Source: an uncultured Lachnospiraceae bacterium (GTDB lineage Bacteria > Bacillota > Clostridia > Lachnospirales > Lachnospiraceae). Taken from it: DNA of 64,000 nucleotides. The position numbers and the translations under genes were made by a program. The notes beneath the pieces were generated by a model. It was not told the DNA's origin and made no database searches. It was given only the letters and a program-made list of their open reading frames with translations. Numbering within the stretch: the stretch's first letter is position 1; the number at the start of each line of letters is the position of its first letter. Where the stretch lies: positions 1 through 64,000 of the forward strand of contig CANQRW010000001.1 in NCBI GenBank assembly GCA_947626365.1, given 5' to 3'. Positions 27,687 through 36,937 of this stretch are shown here, in pieces.

Positions 27687-29672
27687 GTGAAGCAGCTGAA
27701 AAAGCTGGCAGGCGAGTGCGGATATTATCCCATGGGACTGACTGTGGCGAAGAACAGGCTCCACGCTTCGGTAGTATCGGCGGGAGAAACCTGTAGCCTG
27801 GTAATTTTTGAGAAAGGAAAGGATGAGCCGGCGGCGGTGTTTGCCATGGATCCGGCACAGCGTCAGGGCAATGTGTGGAACCTGACTCTGGAAGTGAACG
27901 GAAGACTTCCGAAGAACCTGGAATACTGTTTTGAGACAGACGGAAAGCTGACAGCGGACCCTTATGGAAAAGCTATGACCGGTTGGGAAGAATGGGGGCA
28001 GCTTAAGAATGCGGAAATAAGTCTGCGCTCCCCTCTTGTACAGGCGGATTTTGACTGGGGAGACGATGTACGCCCCCGGATTGCCCGGGAGAACCGCGTT
28101 ATCTACCGAGCTCATGTCAGAGGCCTGACCGGCCACCGCACGTCAGGCGTCCGGGATAAGGGAACCTTTAAGGGAATTATCGGAAAGATTCCATATATGA
28201 AGGAACTGGGGATCACGACAGTAGAGCTTATGCCGGTGTCGGAGTTTCAGGAGGTCATGGTTCAGGACAGCCAGGGACCCTATGCCAGAACCGCGGTAAC
28301 CGGAAAGATCAATTACTGGGGCTACGGGGGAGGATACGGCTTTGCCCCTAAGGCGTCCTATGCCTCTGGAAAGACGAAGAATCCTGTAAGGGAGTTTAAA
28401 ACCCTTGTGAAGGAACTTCACAAAGCAGGTATGGAACTGGTAATAGAACTGTTTTTTACGGGGAAGGAGCCGCCGGCTCAGGCGGCGGATATGGCCCGGT
28501 TCTGGGCGCAGGAATACCATGTGGACGGCCTCCATCTGGTGGGTCACGCGCCGGTGCAGCTGATCGGCAGGGATCCCTATCTGGCGGATGTGACTCTGTA
28601 CGCAGCCGACTGGCAGGTGATTGACGGAAAAAATCTGGTTCTCTGCCGTGATGATTTTCAGAATGATATGCGGCGGTTTTTGAAGGGCGATGAGGAGATG
28701 CTCCGGCAGGCCCTTGACCGGATTGTGGATAATCCCGCAGGGATTGGTATTGTCAATTACATGGCCAATACCAACGGTTTTACACTGATGGATACGGTCT
28801 CTTATGACAGGAAGCACAACGAGGCCAACGGTGAGAACAACCGGGACGGCAGCGACCGGAATTTCAGCTGGAACTGCGGTGAAGAGGGCCCCACCAGGAA
28901 GAGAAAGGTGGCCGACCTGCGGAAGAAACAGATCCGCAACGCCCTTTTGTTCCTGTTCCTGAGCCAGGGAACTCCTCTTCTCATGGCCGGAGATGAGTTC
29001 GGCAATTCCCAGTCCGGCAATAATAACGCCTACTGTCAGGACAATGAGATTTCCTGGCTGAACTGGAATAATCTGCGGAGCAGCAGAGATATCTATGAGT
29101 TTGCGAAGCATGTCATTGCCTTTCGGAAAGCCCATCCCATATTCCATATGAGGCAGGCTCCGAAGATGATGGACTATCTGTCCTGCGGATACCCGGACGT
29201 GTCCTTCCACGGAGTGAACGCCTGGTATCCGGAATACGAAAATTTCCGCCGGCAGGCAGGGATCCTGTACTGCGGCCGTTACGGAAAGAAGGCTGACGGG
29301 CAGGCCGATGATTTCTTCTTTGTCATTTACAATATGCACTGGGAAAGCTATGATTTTGCCCTGCCTACGCTGCCGAAAGGGTTTAAATGGCATGTGGCTA
29401 TGGACACAGACCGTAAGGATATCAATGGTTTCTGGGAGGAAGGCCGCGAGCCGCTTTTGGAGGATCAGAGGCGGTATGCGGCGGCAGGCAGAACGGTGGC
29501 CGTGCTGGCGGGAAAGCCAGTGCCTGAAGAGAAAAAAGCTGAAAAGCCGGTGAAAAAAGACTCATCCGTAAGGAAGGTGAAACCGGGCAAAGCAGGGAAG
29601 GCGGATAAAGCAGGAAAGCCGGAAACCGGAAAGAAGACAGAAAAGGAAGAAGACCAGCATGAAAACATATGA
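27687..29672 (+). CDS. GH13 isoamylase/pullulanase-like protein, predicted catalytically inactive
   Basis: GTG start after AAAGGAG; CBM48-like N-terminus, 'YDRKHNEANGENNRDGSDRNFSWNCGEEGPTRKRKV', 'GTPLLMAGDEFGNSQSGNNNAYCQDNEISWLNW'; Lys-rich C-terminal tail. Confidence 0.82.
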   Translation: MKQLKKLAGECGYYPMGLTVAKNRLHASVVSAGETCSLVIFEKGKDEPAAVFAMDPAQRQGNVWNLTLEVNGRLPKNLEYCFETDGKLTADPYGKAMTGWEEWGQLKNAEISLRSPLVQADFDWGDDVRPRIARENRVIYRAHVRGLTGHRTSGVRDKGTFKGIIGKIPYMKELGITTVELMPVSEFQEVMVQDSQGPYARTAVTGKINYWGYGGGYGFAPKASYASGKTKNPVREFKTLVKELHKAGMELVIELFFTGKEPPAQAADMARFWAQEYHVDGLHLVGHAPVQLIGRDPYLADVTLYAADWQVIDGKNLVLCRDDFQNDMRRFLKGDEEMLRQALDRIVDNPAGIGIVNYMANTNGFTLMDTVSYDRKHNEANGENNRDGSDRNFSWNCGEEGPTRKRKVADLRKKQIRNALLFLFLSQGTPLLMAGDEFGNSQSGNNNAYCQDNEISWLNWNNLRSSRDIYEFAKHVIAFRKAHPIFHMRQAPKMMDYLSCGYPDVSFHGVNAWYPEYENFRRQAGILYCGRYGKKADGQADDFFFVIYNMHWESYDFALPTLPKGFKWHVAMDTDRKDINGFWEEGREPLLEDQRRYAAAGRTVAVLAGKPVPEEKKAEKPVKKDSSVRKVKPGKAGKADKAGKPETGKKTEKEEDQHENI

Positions 29673-30762
29673 TTATGTTATTGTAGGAGGCGGTTTGTTT
29701 GCCGGGGTATGGGCCTATCTGGCCGGGAAAGCGGGAAAGACCTGCCTGGTGGTGGAGAAGAGGGAGCATCTGGGCGGAAATATCTACTGCGAGGACGTGG
29801 AAGGGATTCATGTTCACAGATACGGCGCCCACATTTTCCATACCAGCAACCGGAAGGTGTGGGACTTTGTCAACAGCCTGGCGGAATTTAACCGTTATAC
29901 CAACAGTCCGGTGGCCAATTACAAGGGCGAGATGTACAATATGCCTTTTAATATGAATACTTTCAGCAAGATGTGGGGTATTTCCACGCCGCAGCAGGCG
30001 AAGGCCATTATCGACAAACAGAAAGGCAGCGTAACCGGAGAACCGAAGAACCTGGAAGAGCAGGCCATCAGCCTGGTGGGCCGTGATATCTACGAGAAGC
30101 TGGTGAAGGGCTATACGGAGAAGCAGTGGGGCCGGGACTGCCGGGAACTGCCGGCCTTTATCATCAAACGGCTGCCGGTCCGCTACACCTATGACAACAA
30201 TTATTTTAACGACCTGTATCAGGGGATTCCCATCGGCGGCTATAACGTGCTGACGGATAAGCTGTTTGAGGGCTGCGATGTGGAACTGGGCGTGGATTAT
30301 CTGGAGAACCGGGAGAAATATGACGCTATGGGAGAGACGGTGGTCTACACGGGAACCATCGATTCCTATTATGATTACCGGTTCGGAAGGCTGGAATACC
30401 GAAGCCTGCGCTTTGAGTCGGAACTTCTGGATACGGATAACTTCCAGGGCGTGGCCGTGGTCAATTATACGGACCGGGAGACGCCCTACACCCGGATCAT
30501 CGAGCACAAGCATTTTGAGTTCGGCACCCAGCCGAAGACCGTGATCACCCGGGAGTATCCGGCCGCATGGCAGGAGGGCATGGAGCCCTATTATCCGGTC
30601 AACGATGAGCGGAACCAGGGCCTGTACGCCAAATACGCGGAGCTGGCGGCGAAGGAGAAGAATGTGATCTTCGGCGGCCGGCTGGCGGAGTACAAATATT
30701 ATGATATGGACAAGGTGATTGAGTCCGCCATGCAGAGGGCGGAGGAGTACGGATTAGCGTGA
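29659..30762 (+). CDS. glf: UDP-galactopyranose mutase
   Basis: 'YDYVIVGGGLFAGVWAYLAGKAGKTCLVVEKREHLGGNIYCE', 'HRYGAHIFHTSNRKVWDFV', 'YTEKQWGRDCRELP'. Confidence 0.95.
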   Translation: MKTYDYVIVGGGLFAGVWAYLAGKAGKTCLVVEKREHLGGNIYCEDVEGIHVHRYGAHIFHTSNRKVWDFVNSLAEFNRYTNSPVANYKGEMYNMPFNMNTFSKMWGISTPQQAKAIIDKQKGSVTGEPKNLEEQAISLVGRDIYEKLVKGYTEKQWGRDCRELPAFIIKRLPVRYTYDNNYFNDLYQGIPIGGYNVLTDKLFEGCDVELGVDYLENREKYDAMGETVVYTGTIDSYYDYRFGRLEYRSLRFESELLDTDNFQGVAVVNYTDRETPYTRIIEHKHFEFGTQPKTVITREYPAAWQEGMEPYYPVNDERNQGLYAKYAELAAKEKNVIFGGRLAEYKYYDMDKVIESAMQRAEEYGLA

Positions 30763-30799
30763 AGAGAACGGAAAAATAGATTAGCGTGAAAAGGCGAAG

Positions 30800-30832
30800 A
30801 CTGTCCCGAAGAAAGATTTCGGGGCAGTTTTT
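30800..30832 (+). terminator. intrinsic terminator downstream of glf
   Basis: ACTGTCCCGAA GAAAGAT TTCGGGGCAGT TTTTA. Confidence 0.85.
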
Positions 30833-31154
30833 ATATGTGAAAAAATAATTGCGGAAATCGTTGCATTCGGCCGCAAAATTATCTGATCATTGCGGGACAA
30901 TATTGCAAAATATAAAACATGAAATATGATTGAAATAATTTGATTCACAAAATGAAAGATTGTTGGAATGCCAAAAAATAGACCTGCCGATTTATACATT
31001 CAGTCAATAGCATTTTTGTTTTCATTTTTATACAATATTCTTAACAAAACAGGAAGCTGTTCCGGGCGGAGGCGGCCGCGCCGTGATTGGAAGAACCGAA
31101 AGAGCCGGAAGAGCCGGGAAAATCAATCCTGCAGAGAATAAGGAGGCGTTTGTC

Positions 31155-32300
31155 ATGAAAGTAACAGTAGCAATTGATTCATTGAAAGGAAGTTTAACAT
31201 CCATGGAAGCCGGAGCGGCCATTGCCGAGGGCGTGAAGCGGGTGTATCCGGACGCGGAGGTCTGCGTGCGGCCCCTGGCGGACGGAGGCGAGGGAACCGT
31301 GGAGGCTCTGACCTTTGGGATGGGCGGCGAACTGCAGTGGGTGGAAGTGACCGGGCCGTTGGGCGAGACGGTGGTCTGTCAATACGGAATCGTGGAAGGG
31401 ACGACGGCTGTTATCGAGATGTCCGGGGCGGCCGGTATCACTCAGGTGCCTGATGAGCTGCGCAATCCCATGAATACCACGACCTTTGGCGTGGGAGAGG
31501 TGATCTGCGATGCTATCAGGAAAGGCTGCCGCAAATTCATCGTGGGAATCGGCGGAAGCGCCACCAACGACGGAGGTATCGGTATGCTGCAGGCTTTGGG
31601 CTACGGAATTCTGGATAAAGATGGCAATCAGGTTTCCTGCTTTGGGAAAGGTCTTGCGGATGTGGCCCGGATTACAGACGAGGATGTGATTCCGGAACTG
31701 AAGGACTGCTCCTTTAAGATCGCCTGCGACGTGACCAATCCGCTCTGCGGGGAGAAGGGCTGCAGCGCCATCTACGGACCGCAGAAGGGCGCCACTCCGG
31801 AGATGATCCAAACCATGGACGGATGGCTGCGCCGTTACGCGGAAGTGGCGAAGGAAAAATATCCGGACGCCGATCCGGAGTATCCTGGGACCGGCGCGGC
31901 AGGCGGCCTGGGATTTGCTTTCCGGACATTTACCAATGCGGTTCTGGAATCAGGCATTAAAATTGTTCTGGAGGAGACGAAGCTGGCGGACTATGTGAAG
32001 GACGCGGACATCGTGGTGACAGGGGAAGGCCGTCTGGATGGACAGACCGTCATGGGCAAAGCTCCCATCGGCGTGGCAAAAACGGCCAAACAGTTCGGCA
32101 AGCCGGTCCTGGGATTTTCCGGATGCGTGACCAGGGACGCGGTGGCCTGCAACAAAGAGGGAATCGACGCGTTCTTCCCGATTCTTCAGACCGTAGTGAC
32201 GCTGGCGGAGGCGATGGACAGTGAAAACGCGAAATATAATATGGCTGCAACAGTGGAACAGGCGTTCCGGGTGGTGAAGACATTCAGCCCGATTCATTAG
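31155..32300 (+). CDS. glycerate kinase
   Basis: 'MKVTVAIDSLKGSLTSMEAGAAIAEGVKRVYPDAEV', 'PLADGGEGTVEAL', 'GIGGSATNDGGIGMLQALG', 'TGEGRLDGQTVMGKAPIGVA'. Confidence 0.95.
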   Translation: MKVTVAIDSLKGSLTSMEAGAAIAEGVKRVYPDAEVCVRPLADGGEGTVEALTFGMGGELQWVEVTGPLGETVVCQYGIVEGTTAVIEMSGAAGITQVPDELRNPMNTTTFGVGEVICDAIRKGCRKFIVGIGGSATNDGGIGMLQALGYGILDKDGNQVSCFGKGLADVARITDEDVIPELKDCSFKIACDVTNPLCGEKGCSAIYGPQKGATPEMIQTMDGWLRRYAEVAKEKYPDADPEYPGTGAAGGLGFAFRTFTNAVLESGIKIVLEETKLADYVKDADIVVTGEGRLDGQTVMGKAPIGVAKTAKQFGKPVLGFSGCVTRDAVACNKEGIDAFFPILQTVVTLAEAMDSENAKYNMAATVEQAFRVVKTFSPIH

Positions 32301-32352
32301 CAGGCGAACGCGGGACAAGATTCTCGTTCTGCGGCAAAGACGGAGGCGGATA

Positions 32353-32509
32353 TGGTTAAGATAGCGCTTTTGGTTCCCAACGAAGACATGCTTGAGACTG
32401 CGCGCAAGGTGGTAAAAGAACAGAACATCGAAGTGGATTACATGAAGGCGATTCAGACTGTGAACACGGTCAATGAGGCCCGTATGGCAGTGGAAGCCGG
32501 CGCCCACTA
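32353..32509 (+). pseudogene. truncated PrpR_N-type regulator fragment
   Basis: MVKIALLVPNEDMLETARKVVKEQNIEVDYMKAIQTVNTVNEARMAVEAGAH*; only the start of a PrpR N-terminal domain. Confidence 0.6.
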
Positions 32510-32713
32510 ACGGCATTCGCAGAACCGGAGCCTTTGTCCGCCCGGATCATGGAATGAACGGCAGTTTTTACGCTGATGTCCCTGATCATAGTGTCGCGGT
32601 TGTCATCCAGGATACGAAGGACAAAACCGAGGTTATGGAAGGCCTGACGGCAAATCAGGATATTCCCAGGCCCATATTTAATCCGGCACCGATTACTTGA
32701 TCTGAGAGGGGCC

Positions 32714-33088
32714 GAATGGTCTGCCTGGATAAAAACGCATATGAGTCCAACGGCATGGATGTGATCAATCAGAATATTCCCACCATGGCAAAGATAGTGC
32801 TTGAAAAAGCGCCGATATTGTTTGCGATTCCCTGTATTCCAAACTGATCATAGGTGAAGGAGATGTCCTGGTTGTAGACGAGATAGGCAAAAATTACAGC
32901 GGTACTGGCGTAGATCTGAACATAACCGGCACCTTTTCAACTCCTCATGTCACCGGCGGCGTACAGGTGCTGAGAACCTGTTTTCTGAATCTGAGTGAGG
33001 CTTCTCGCGGTAATGCGCTTGGGGTCGGTCTGGCCAGTGCCATTGCCGACAAGATTTTCCGGGAAAACAATCTGCTGACAAAGATCTG
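32714..33088 (+). pseudogene. decayed lactate-racemase (LarA)-like gene fragment, frameshifted
   Basis: reading across a frameshift: 'MVCLDKNAYESNGMDVINQNIPTMAKIVLEKAPI' then 'DSLYSKLIIGEGDVLVVDEIGKNYSGTGVDLNITGTFSTPHVTGGVQVLRTCFLNLSEASRGNALGVGLASAIADKIFREN'. Confidence 0.45.
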
Positions 33089-33238
33089 AATCCGAGATGC
33101 CAAAATCGGTAATTCAGCGGACCTTTTTTCTGAACAACTTATTGAATGAAAACAAGAATCATGGTAAAACTAAATTATGTTTTTGTTTATGCGTATGGAT
33201 TCTGCAGGAGATAAGGATTAGGAAGTGGGGGAGGAAGA

Positions 33239-34561
33239 ATGAGAGAGACGGATGTAGTGATTGTTGGCGGCGGTCCGGCCGGTCTGGCGGCGGCGGTCCG
33301 GCTGTGGGAGAGAGGCGTCCGGAACATTTTGATTCTGGAGAGAGAACATCGTCTGGGAGGGATCCTGAGGCAGTGCATCCATGACGGATTCGGTCTTACC
33401 CGGTTTGGCGAGACGCTGAGCGGACCGGAGTATGCCCAGCGGTTTATCGATAAAGTGGAGGAAAAGAAAATCCCCTATGTGACGGATACGACGGTGATCG
33501 ACATTACGTATGAGAAACCGGCAGCGGAGACGGAGGACATGCCGGAATCGGCTGGCGGATCATGCGGGGAAGGGAAAGCGGATTCTCGGAATCGCCCCCA
33601 CAGGATTGTGACGGCGTCTTCCCGGAGCGGGCTGATTCAGATACGAACCAGAGTGGTGATTCTGACCATGGGCTGCAGAGAGCGTACCAGGGGAGCGATC
33701 AGCATTCCCGGGAGCCGTCCCGCAGGCGTGTTTACCGCAGGAGTCGCCCAGAGTTATATTAACCTTCAGAATAAGATGGTGGGAAAAGAGATTGTCATTC
33801 TGGGCTCCGGCGATATCGGCATGATCATGGCCCGGCGGCTGACTCTGGAAGGAACTCATGTACAGGCGGTTTTCGAGGTTCAGCCTTATGCCAGCGGACT
33901 CCCCCGCAACGTTGAACAGTGTTTAAACGATTATGGGATTCCTTTGTATCTGAGCCACACGGTGACAGAGATTAAGGGAACGGATCGGCTTGAGGCAGTG
34001 GTTGTGTCTGAGGTGGACGATTATATGCATCCCATCCCCGGAACGGAGCGGGAGTATCCCTGTGACACGCTGATTCTCTCGGTAGGACTGATTCCTGAGA
34101 ATGAACTGTCTCTGGCGGCAGGCGTGGTACTGGATGACCGCAGCAGGGGAGCAGTGGTGGATGAGTACCATCAGACTTCGGTTCCAGGAATCTTTGCGGC
34201 GGGGAACGTCCTCCAGGTTCATGATCTGGTGGATTTTGTGTCCATGGAAGCGGAAGAGCTGGCCGACTCCGCGTATCAGTATCTGAAAGACGGAAGCCTT
34301 CCCCGGTGTGAACTTGAAGTGGTTACCGACGGCAATGTGACCCATACCATTCCGCAGCGGATCAGCGGAAGAAATGATTTTAAGATTTCTCTGCGTGTGA
34401 GAAGGCCGGTGAAAAACTGTGTGATCCGGCTGTCGCAGAACGGGAATATAGTGGCTGAGAAGAAGATGAGAAAGGCCCTTCCGGCTGAGATGATCCAGAT
34501 GCCGGTTCAGGCGGCCAGACTGGAAGACCACGGGAATCTGGAGGTAAGCGTGTTATGGTAA
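33239..34561 (+). CDS. NAD(P)/FAD-dependent oxidoreductase
   Basis: 'DVVIVGGGPAGLAAAVRLWERG', 'REHRLGGILRQCIHDGFGL', 'ILGSGDIGMIMARRLTLEG', 'PGIFAAGNVLQVHDLVDFV'. Confidence 0.88.
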   Translation: MRETDVVIVGGGPAGLAAAVRLWERGVRNILILEREHRLGGILRQCIHDGFGLTRFGETLSGPEYAQRFIDKVEEKKIPYVTDTTVIDITYEKPAAETEDMPESAGGSCGEGKADSRNRPHRIVTASSRSGLIQIRTRVVILTMGCRERTRGAISIPGSRPAGVFTAGVAQSYINLQNKMVGKEIVILGSGDIGMIMARRLTLEGTHVQAVFEVQPYASGLPRNVEQCLNDYGIPLYLSHTVTEIKGTDRLEAVVVSEVDDYMHPIPGTEREYPCDTLILSVGLIPENELSLAAGVVLDDRSRGAVVDEYHQTSVPGIFAAGNVLQVHDLVDFVSMEAEELADSAYQYLKDGSLPRCELEVVTDGNVTHTIPQRISGRNDFKISLRVRRPVKNCVIRLSQNGNIVAEKKMRKALPAEMIQMPVQAARLEDHGNLEVSVLW

Positions 34562-34632
34562 GGAATCTGACCTGTATCATGTGCCCCCTGGGCCGTGAGC
34601 TGGTGGCAAGGACTAATGTAGAAAAGAGATAG
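34555..34632 (+). pseudogene. truncated DUF1667-like fragment
   Basis: MVRNLTCIMCPLGRELVARTNVEKR*; resembles the N-terminus of DUF1667 proteins that usually follow this oxidoreductase. Confidence 0.5.
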
Positions 34633-34639
34633 GTTATTT

Positions 34640-34846
34640 ATGGCGTTACATATTATTGGTGAAGCGAACCGCTGCTTAAACTGCAAAAAACCCATGTGTC
34701 AGCGGGGCTGTCCGGTATCGACGACAATTCCGGGGGTCTTTGCCGCCGGAGATGTGGTGCATGGTCCCAAAACTGTGGTACACGCGGTGGCTGAGGCCAA
34801 AAGGGCCGCGAAAGCCATGATGGAGTATATGGAGAGGAATAACTGA
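34640..34846 (+). pseudogene. glutamate synthase small subunit-like gene with large internal in-frame deletion
   Basis: MALHIIGEANRCLNCKKPMCQRGCPVSTTIP (N-terminus) joined directly to GVFAAGDVVHGPKTVVHAVAEAKRAAKAMMEYM (C-terminus). Confidence 0.75.
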
Positions 34847-34902
34847 ACAGAATCCGGCAGGACCGTAAGACGGCCTGCCTGCACTGTGAAAGGAGAGATT
34901 AT

Positions 34903-35322
34903 ATGGAATACCGGCGTTTTCACGATACGATCATACTGAGAGCAGATCCGGATGAGGAAATCTGCGAGAAGCTGCTTGCGGTGGCGGAGGCGGAGCAGAT
35001 CGCGCTGGCGGAGATCAGCGGCCTGGGAGCCATAAAAGAGTTTACCACCGGCGTATTTGATACAGCGGAAAAGAAATATTATTCCAACGATTTTTCAGGG
35101 CTTTACGAGATCACATCCCTTGTGGGGACGCTTACCAGAAAAGACGGACAGCCTTATCTCCATGTTCATATGAGCGCAGGAGACAGGAAGGGAAATGTTG
35201 TGGGCGGCCATCTGAACCGGGCGGTGGTAAGCGCCACGGCTGAGATCGTGATCCGCGTCATAGACGGAGCGGTGGAGAGAAAATTCAGTGAAGAGATCGG
35301 ACTGAATCTGTATCGGTTTTAA
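34903..35322 (+). CDS. PPC/DUF296 domain protein
   Basis: 'ALAEISGLGAIKEFTTGVFD', 'EITSLVGTLTRKDGQPYLHVHMSAGDRKGNVVGGHL'. Confidence 0.88.
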   Translation: MEYRRFHDTIILRADPDEEICEKLLAVAEAEQIALAEISGLGAIKEFTTGVFDTAEKKYYSNDFSGLYEITSLVGTLTRKDGQPYLHVHMSAGDRKGNVVGGHLNRAVVSATAEIVIRVIDGAVERKFSEEIGLNLYRF

Positions 35323-35405
35323 AAACTGTGCGGATTGAAACAGGAAACAGACTGAGAAGAAAAAGGGGCGGATTTCCGGCGGGAGATTCGCTCTTTTGAA
35401 ATCTG

Positions 35406-35520
35406 TCGGATTGAAAATATAGAATTAATCGGGATGAAAATTAAAAATCAATCGGGATGAATTTTTGAAATTAATCGGATTGAACTTGTAAAATCTGTCG
35501 GGTTGGTATATAATAAGCCC
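35406..35520. repeat. five tandem degenerate repeats with exact 23-bp period upstream of a DUF4143 gene
   Basis: TCGG(A/G)(T/A)TGA / TCGGGTTGG starts at 35406, 35429, 35452, 35475, 35498. Confidence 0.9.
35486..35514 (+). promoter_or_regulatory. putative promoter embedded in the 23-bp repeat array
   Basis: TTGTAA (35486-35491), 17-nt spacer, TATAAT (35509-35514). Confidence 0.55.
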
Positions 35521-35545
35521 AGAGGTGAAGGGCAAAGTGAGAGGA

Positions 35546-36814
35546 ATGAATTATATACCACGTATTATTGACCGGAAGCTGGAGGAATATTTATCCGTGT
35601 TTGGCGCGGTCTGTGTAGAAGGTCCCAAATGGTGCGGAAAGACCTGGACTTCCGCTTATCACAGCAAAAGCGAGATATTCATTGGGGATCCGGCCGGGAA
35701 TTTTCAGAACCGGCAGCTGGCGGAGCTGTCTCCGGAGCTGATCCTGGAGGGGGAGACGCCGCGGCTGATCGACGAGTGGCAGGAGGTTCCGCCTATCTGG
35801 GACGCGGTCCGCTACCGGGTAGACCAGACGGCGCGGAAGGGACAGTTCATACTGACCGGCTCCGCCACGCCGAACCACAAGGGAATCCTGCACAGCGGGG
35901 CGGGAAGGATCGGCCGGCTGCGGATGCGGCCCATGTCCCTGTATGAATCCGGAGATTCTTCCGGCCAGGTGTCTTTGGAGGCGCTGTGCCGCGGCGAGAT
36001 GACGCCCGCGATGACGGAGGACGCGGATCTGAAGAAGCTGATCGCGCTGATCATCCGGGGCGGCTGGCCGGGAAGCATCGGGATGCCGGCGGATCAGGCG
36101 GCGCTTCTGCCGGAGGAATATCTGAACGCGGTCATCGATGATGATGTGTACCGCATGGACGGAATTAAGCGCAATACCATGAAGATGCGCCTGCTGCTTC
36201 GGTCTCTGGCCAGGAATGAGAGTACCACCGCCACCAATAAGAAGCTGAAGAATGACATCTCTGAGATTGACGACGAGGATATTGATGTGGAGACGGTAAA
36301 GGAGTATCTGGACATTTTTGAACGGCTGTTCCTTACGGATAATCAGCTTCCCTTTTCTACCGGCGTCCGCTCCTCCGTCAGAGTGAAGCAGGCCGTGAAG
36401 CGGCATTTCGCGGATCCGTCCCTGGCCTGCGCCCTTTTGAAGGTATCCCCGCAGGGGCTTTTGGGAGATTTGAAAACCCTGGGATTCCTCTTTGAGGCGC
36501 TGTGCGAACGGGATCTGAAGATATACGCGGAATCCTTCGGCGGTGCCCTCTATCATTATCAGGACTATCAGGGTCGGGAGATCGACGCGGTGATCGAACT
36601 GACAGACGGGCGGTGGTGCGCCTTTGAGATTAAGCTGGGAGCGAATCAGATTGACACCGCGGCGGAAAGTCTTGTAAAATTAAAGAAGGAATTTGAGGAA
36701 GACCCGAAAGGGAAACCGCCGGCGGTGCTGGGGGTGATCTGCGGTATGACGAAGGCGGCCTACCGGCGGCCGGACGGTGTGTTTGTCGTCCCGATCACAG
36801 CCCTGAAGGACTGA
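35546..36814 (+). CDS. DUF4143/AAA_14 family ATPase
   Basis: 'YIPRIIDRKLEEYLSVFGAVCVEGPKWCGKTWTS', 'PRLIDEWQEVPPIWDAVRYRVD', 'FILTGSATP', 'REIDAVIELTDGRWCAFEIKLG'. Confidence 0.92.
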   Translation: MNYIPRIIDRKLEEYLSVFGAVCVEGPKWCGKTWTSAYHSKSEIFIGDPAGNFQNRQLAELSPELILEGETPRLIDEWQEVPPIWDAVRYRVDQTARKGQFILTGSATPNHKGILHSGAGRIGRLRMRPMSLYESGDSSGQVSLEALCRGEMTPAMTEDADLKKLIALIIRGGWPGSIGMPADQAALLPEEYLNAVIDDDVYRMDGIKRNTMKMRLLLRSLARNESTTATNKKLKNDISEIDDEDIDVETVKEYLDIFERLFLTDNQLPFSTGVRSSVRVKQAVKRHFADPSLACALLKVSPQGLLGDLKTLGFLFEALCERDLKIYAESFGGALYHYQDYQGREIDAVIELTDGRWCAFEIKLGANQIDTAAESLVKLKKEFEEDPKGKPPAVLGVICGMTKAAYRRPDGVFVVPITALKD

Positions 36815-36937
36815 TACCTTTTCCGAGGCCATTCCGGCCGGGATGATTCAGATACCGGTCAGGACGGGCCGTTTGGGCGGTCATGGAAATCTGATGGGGA
36901 GTGCGGAACAGAACCCATATATAGGAGAAAAACGGAT

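Noticed and set aside
30752-30790. GATTAGCGTGAA repeated 27 bp apart at the end of glf
   Set aside because: Short local duplication at a stop codon; no further structure or likely function.
35406-35520. CRISPR array
   Set aside because: Units are only 23 bp in total with degenerate cores of about 9 bp and no unique spacers of typical length; no cas genes nearby.
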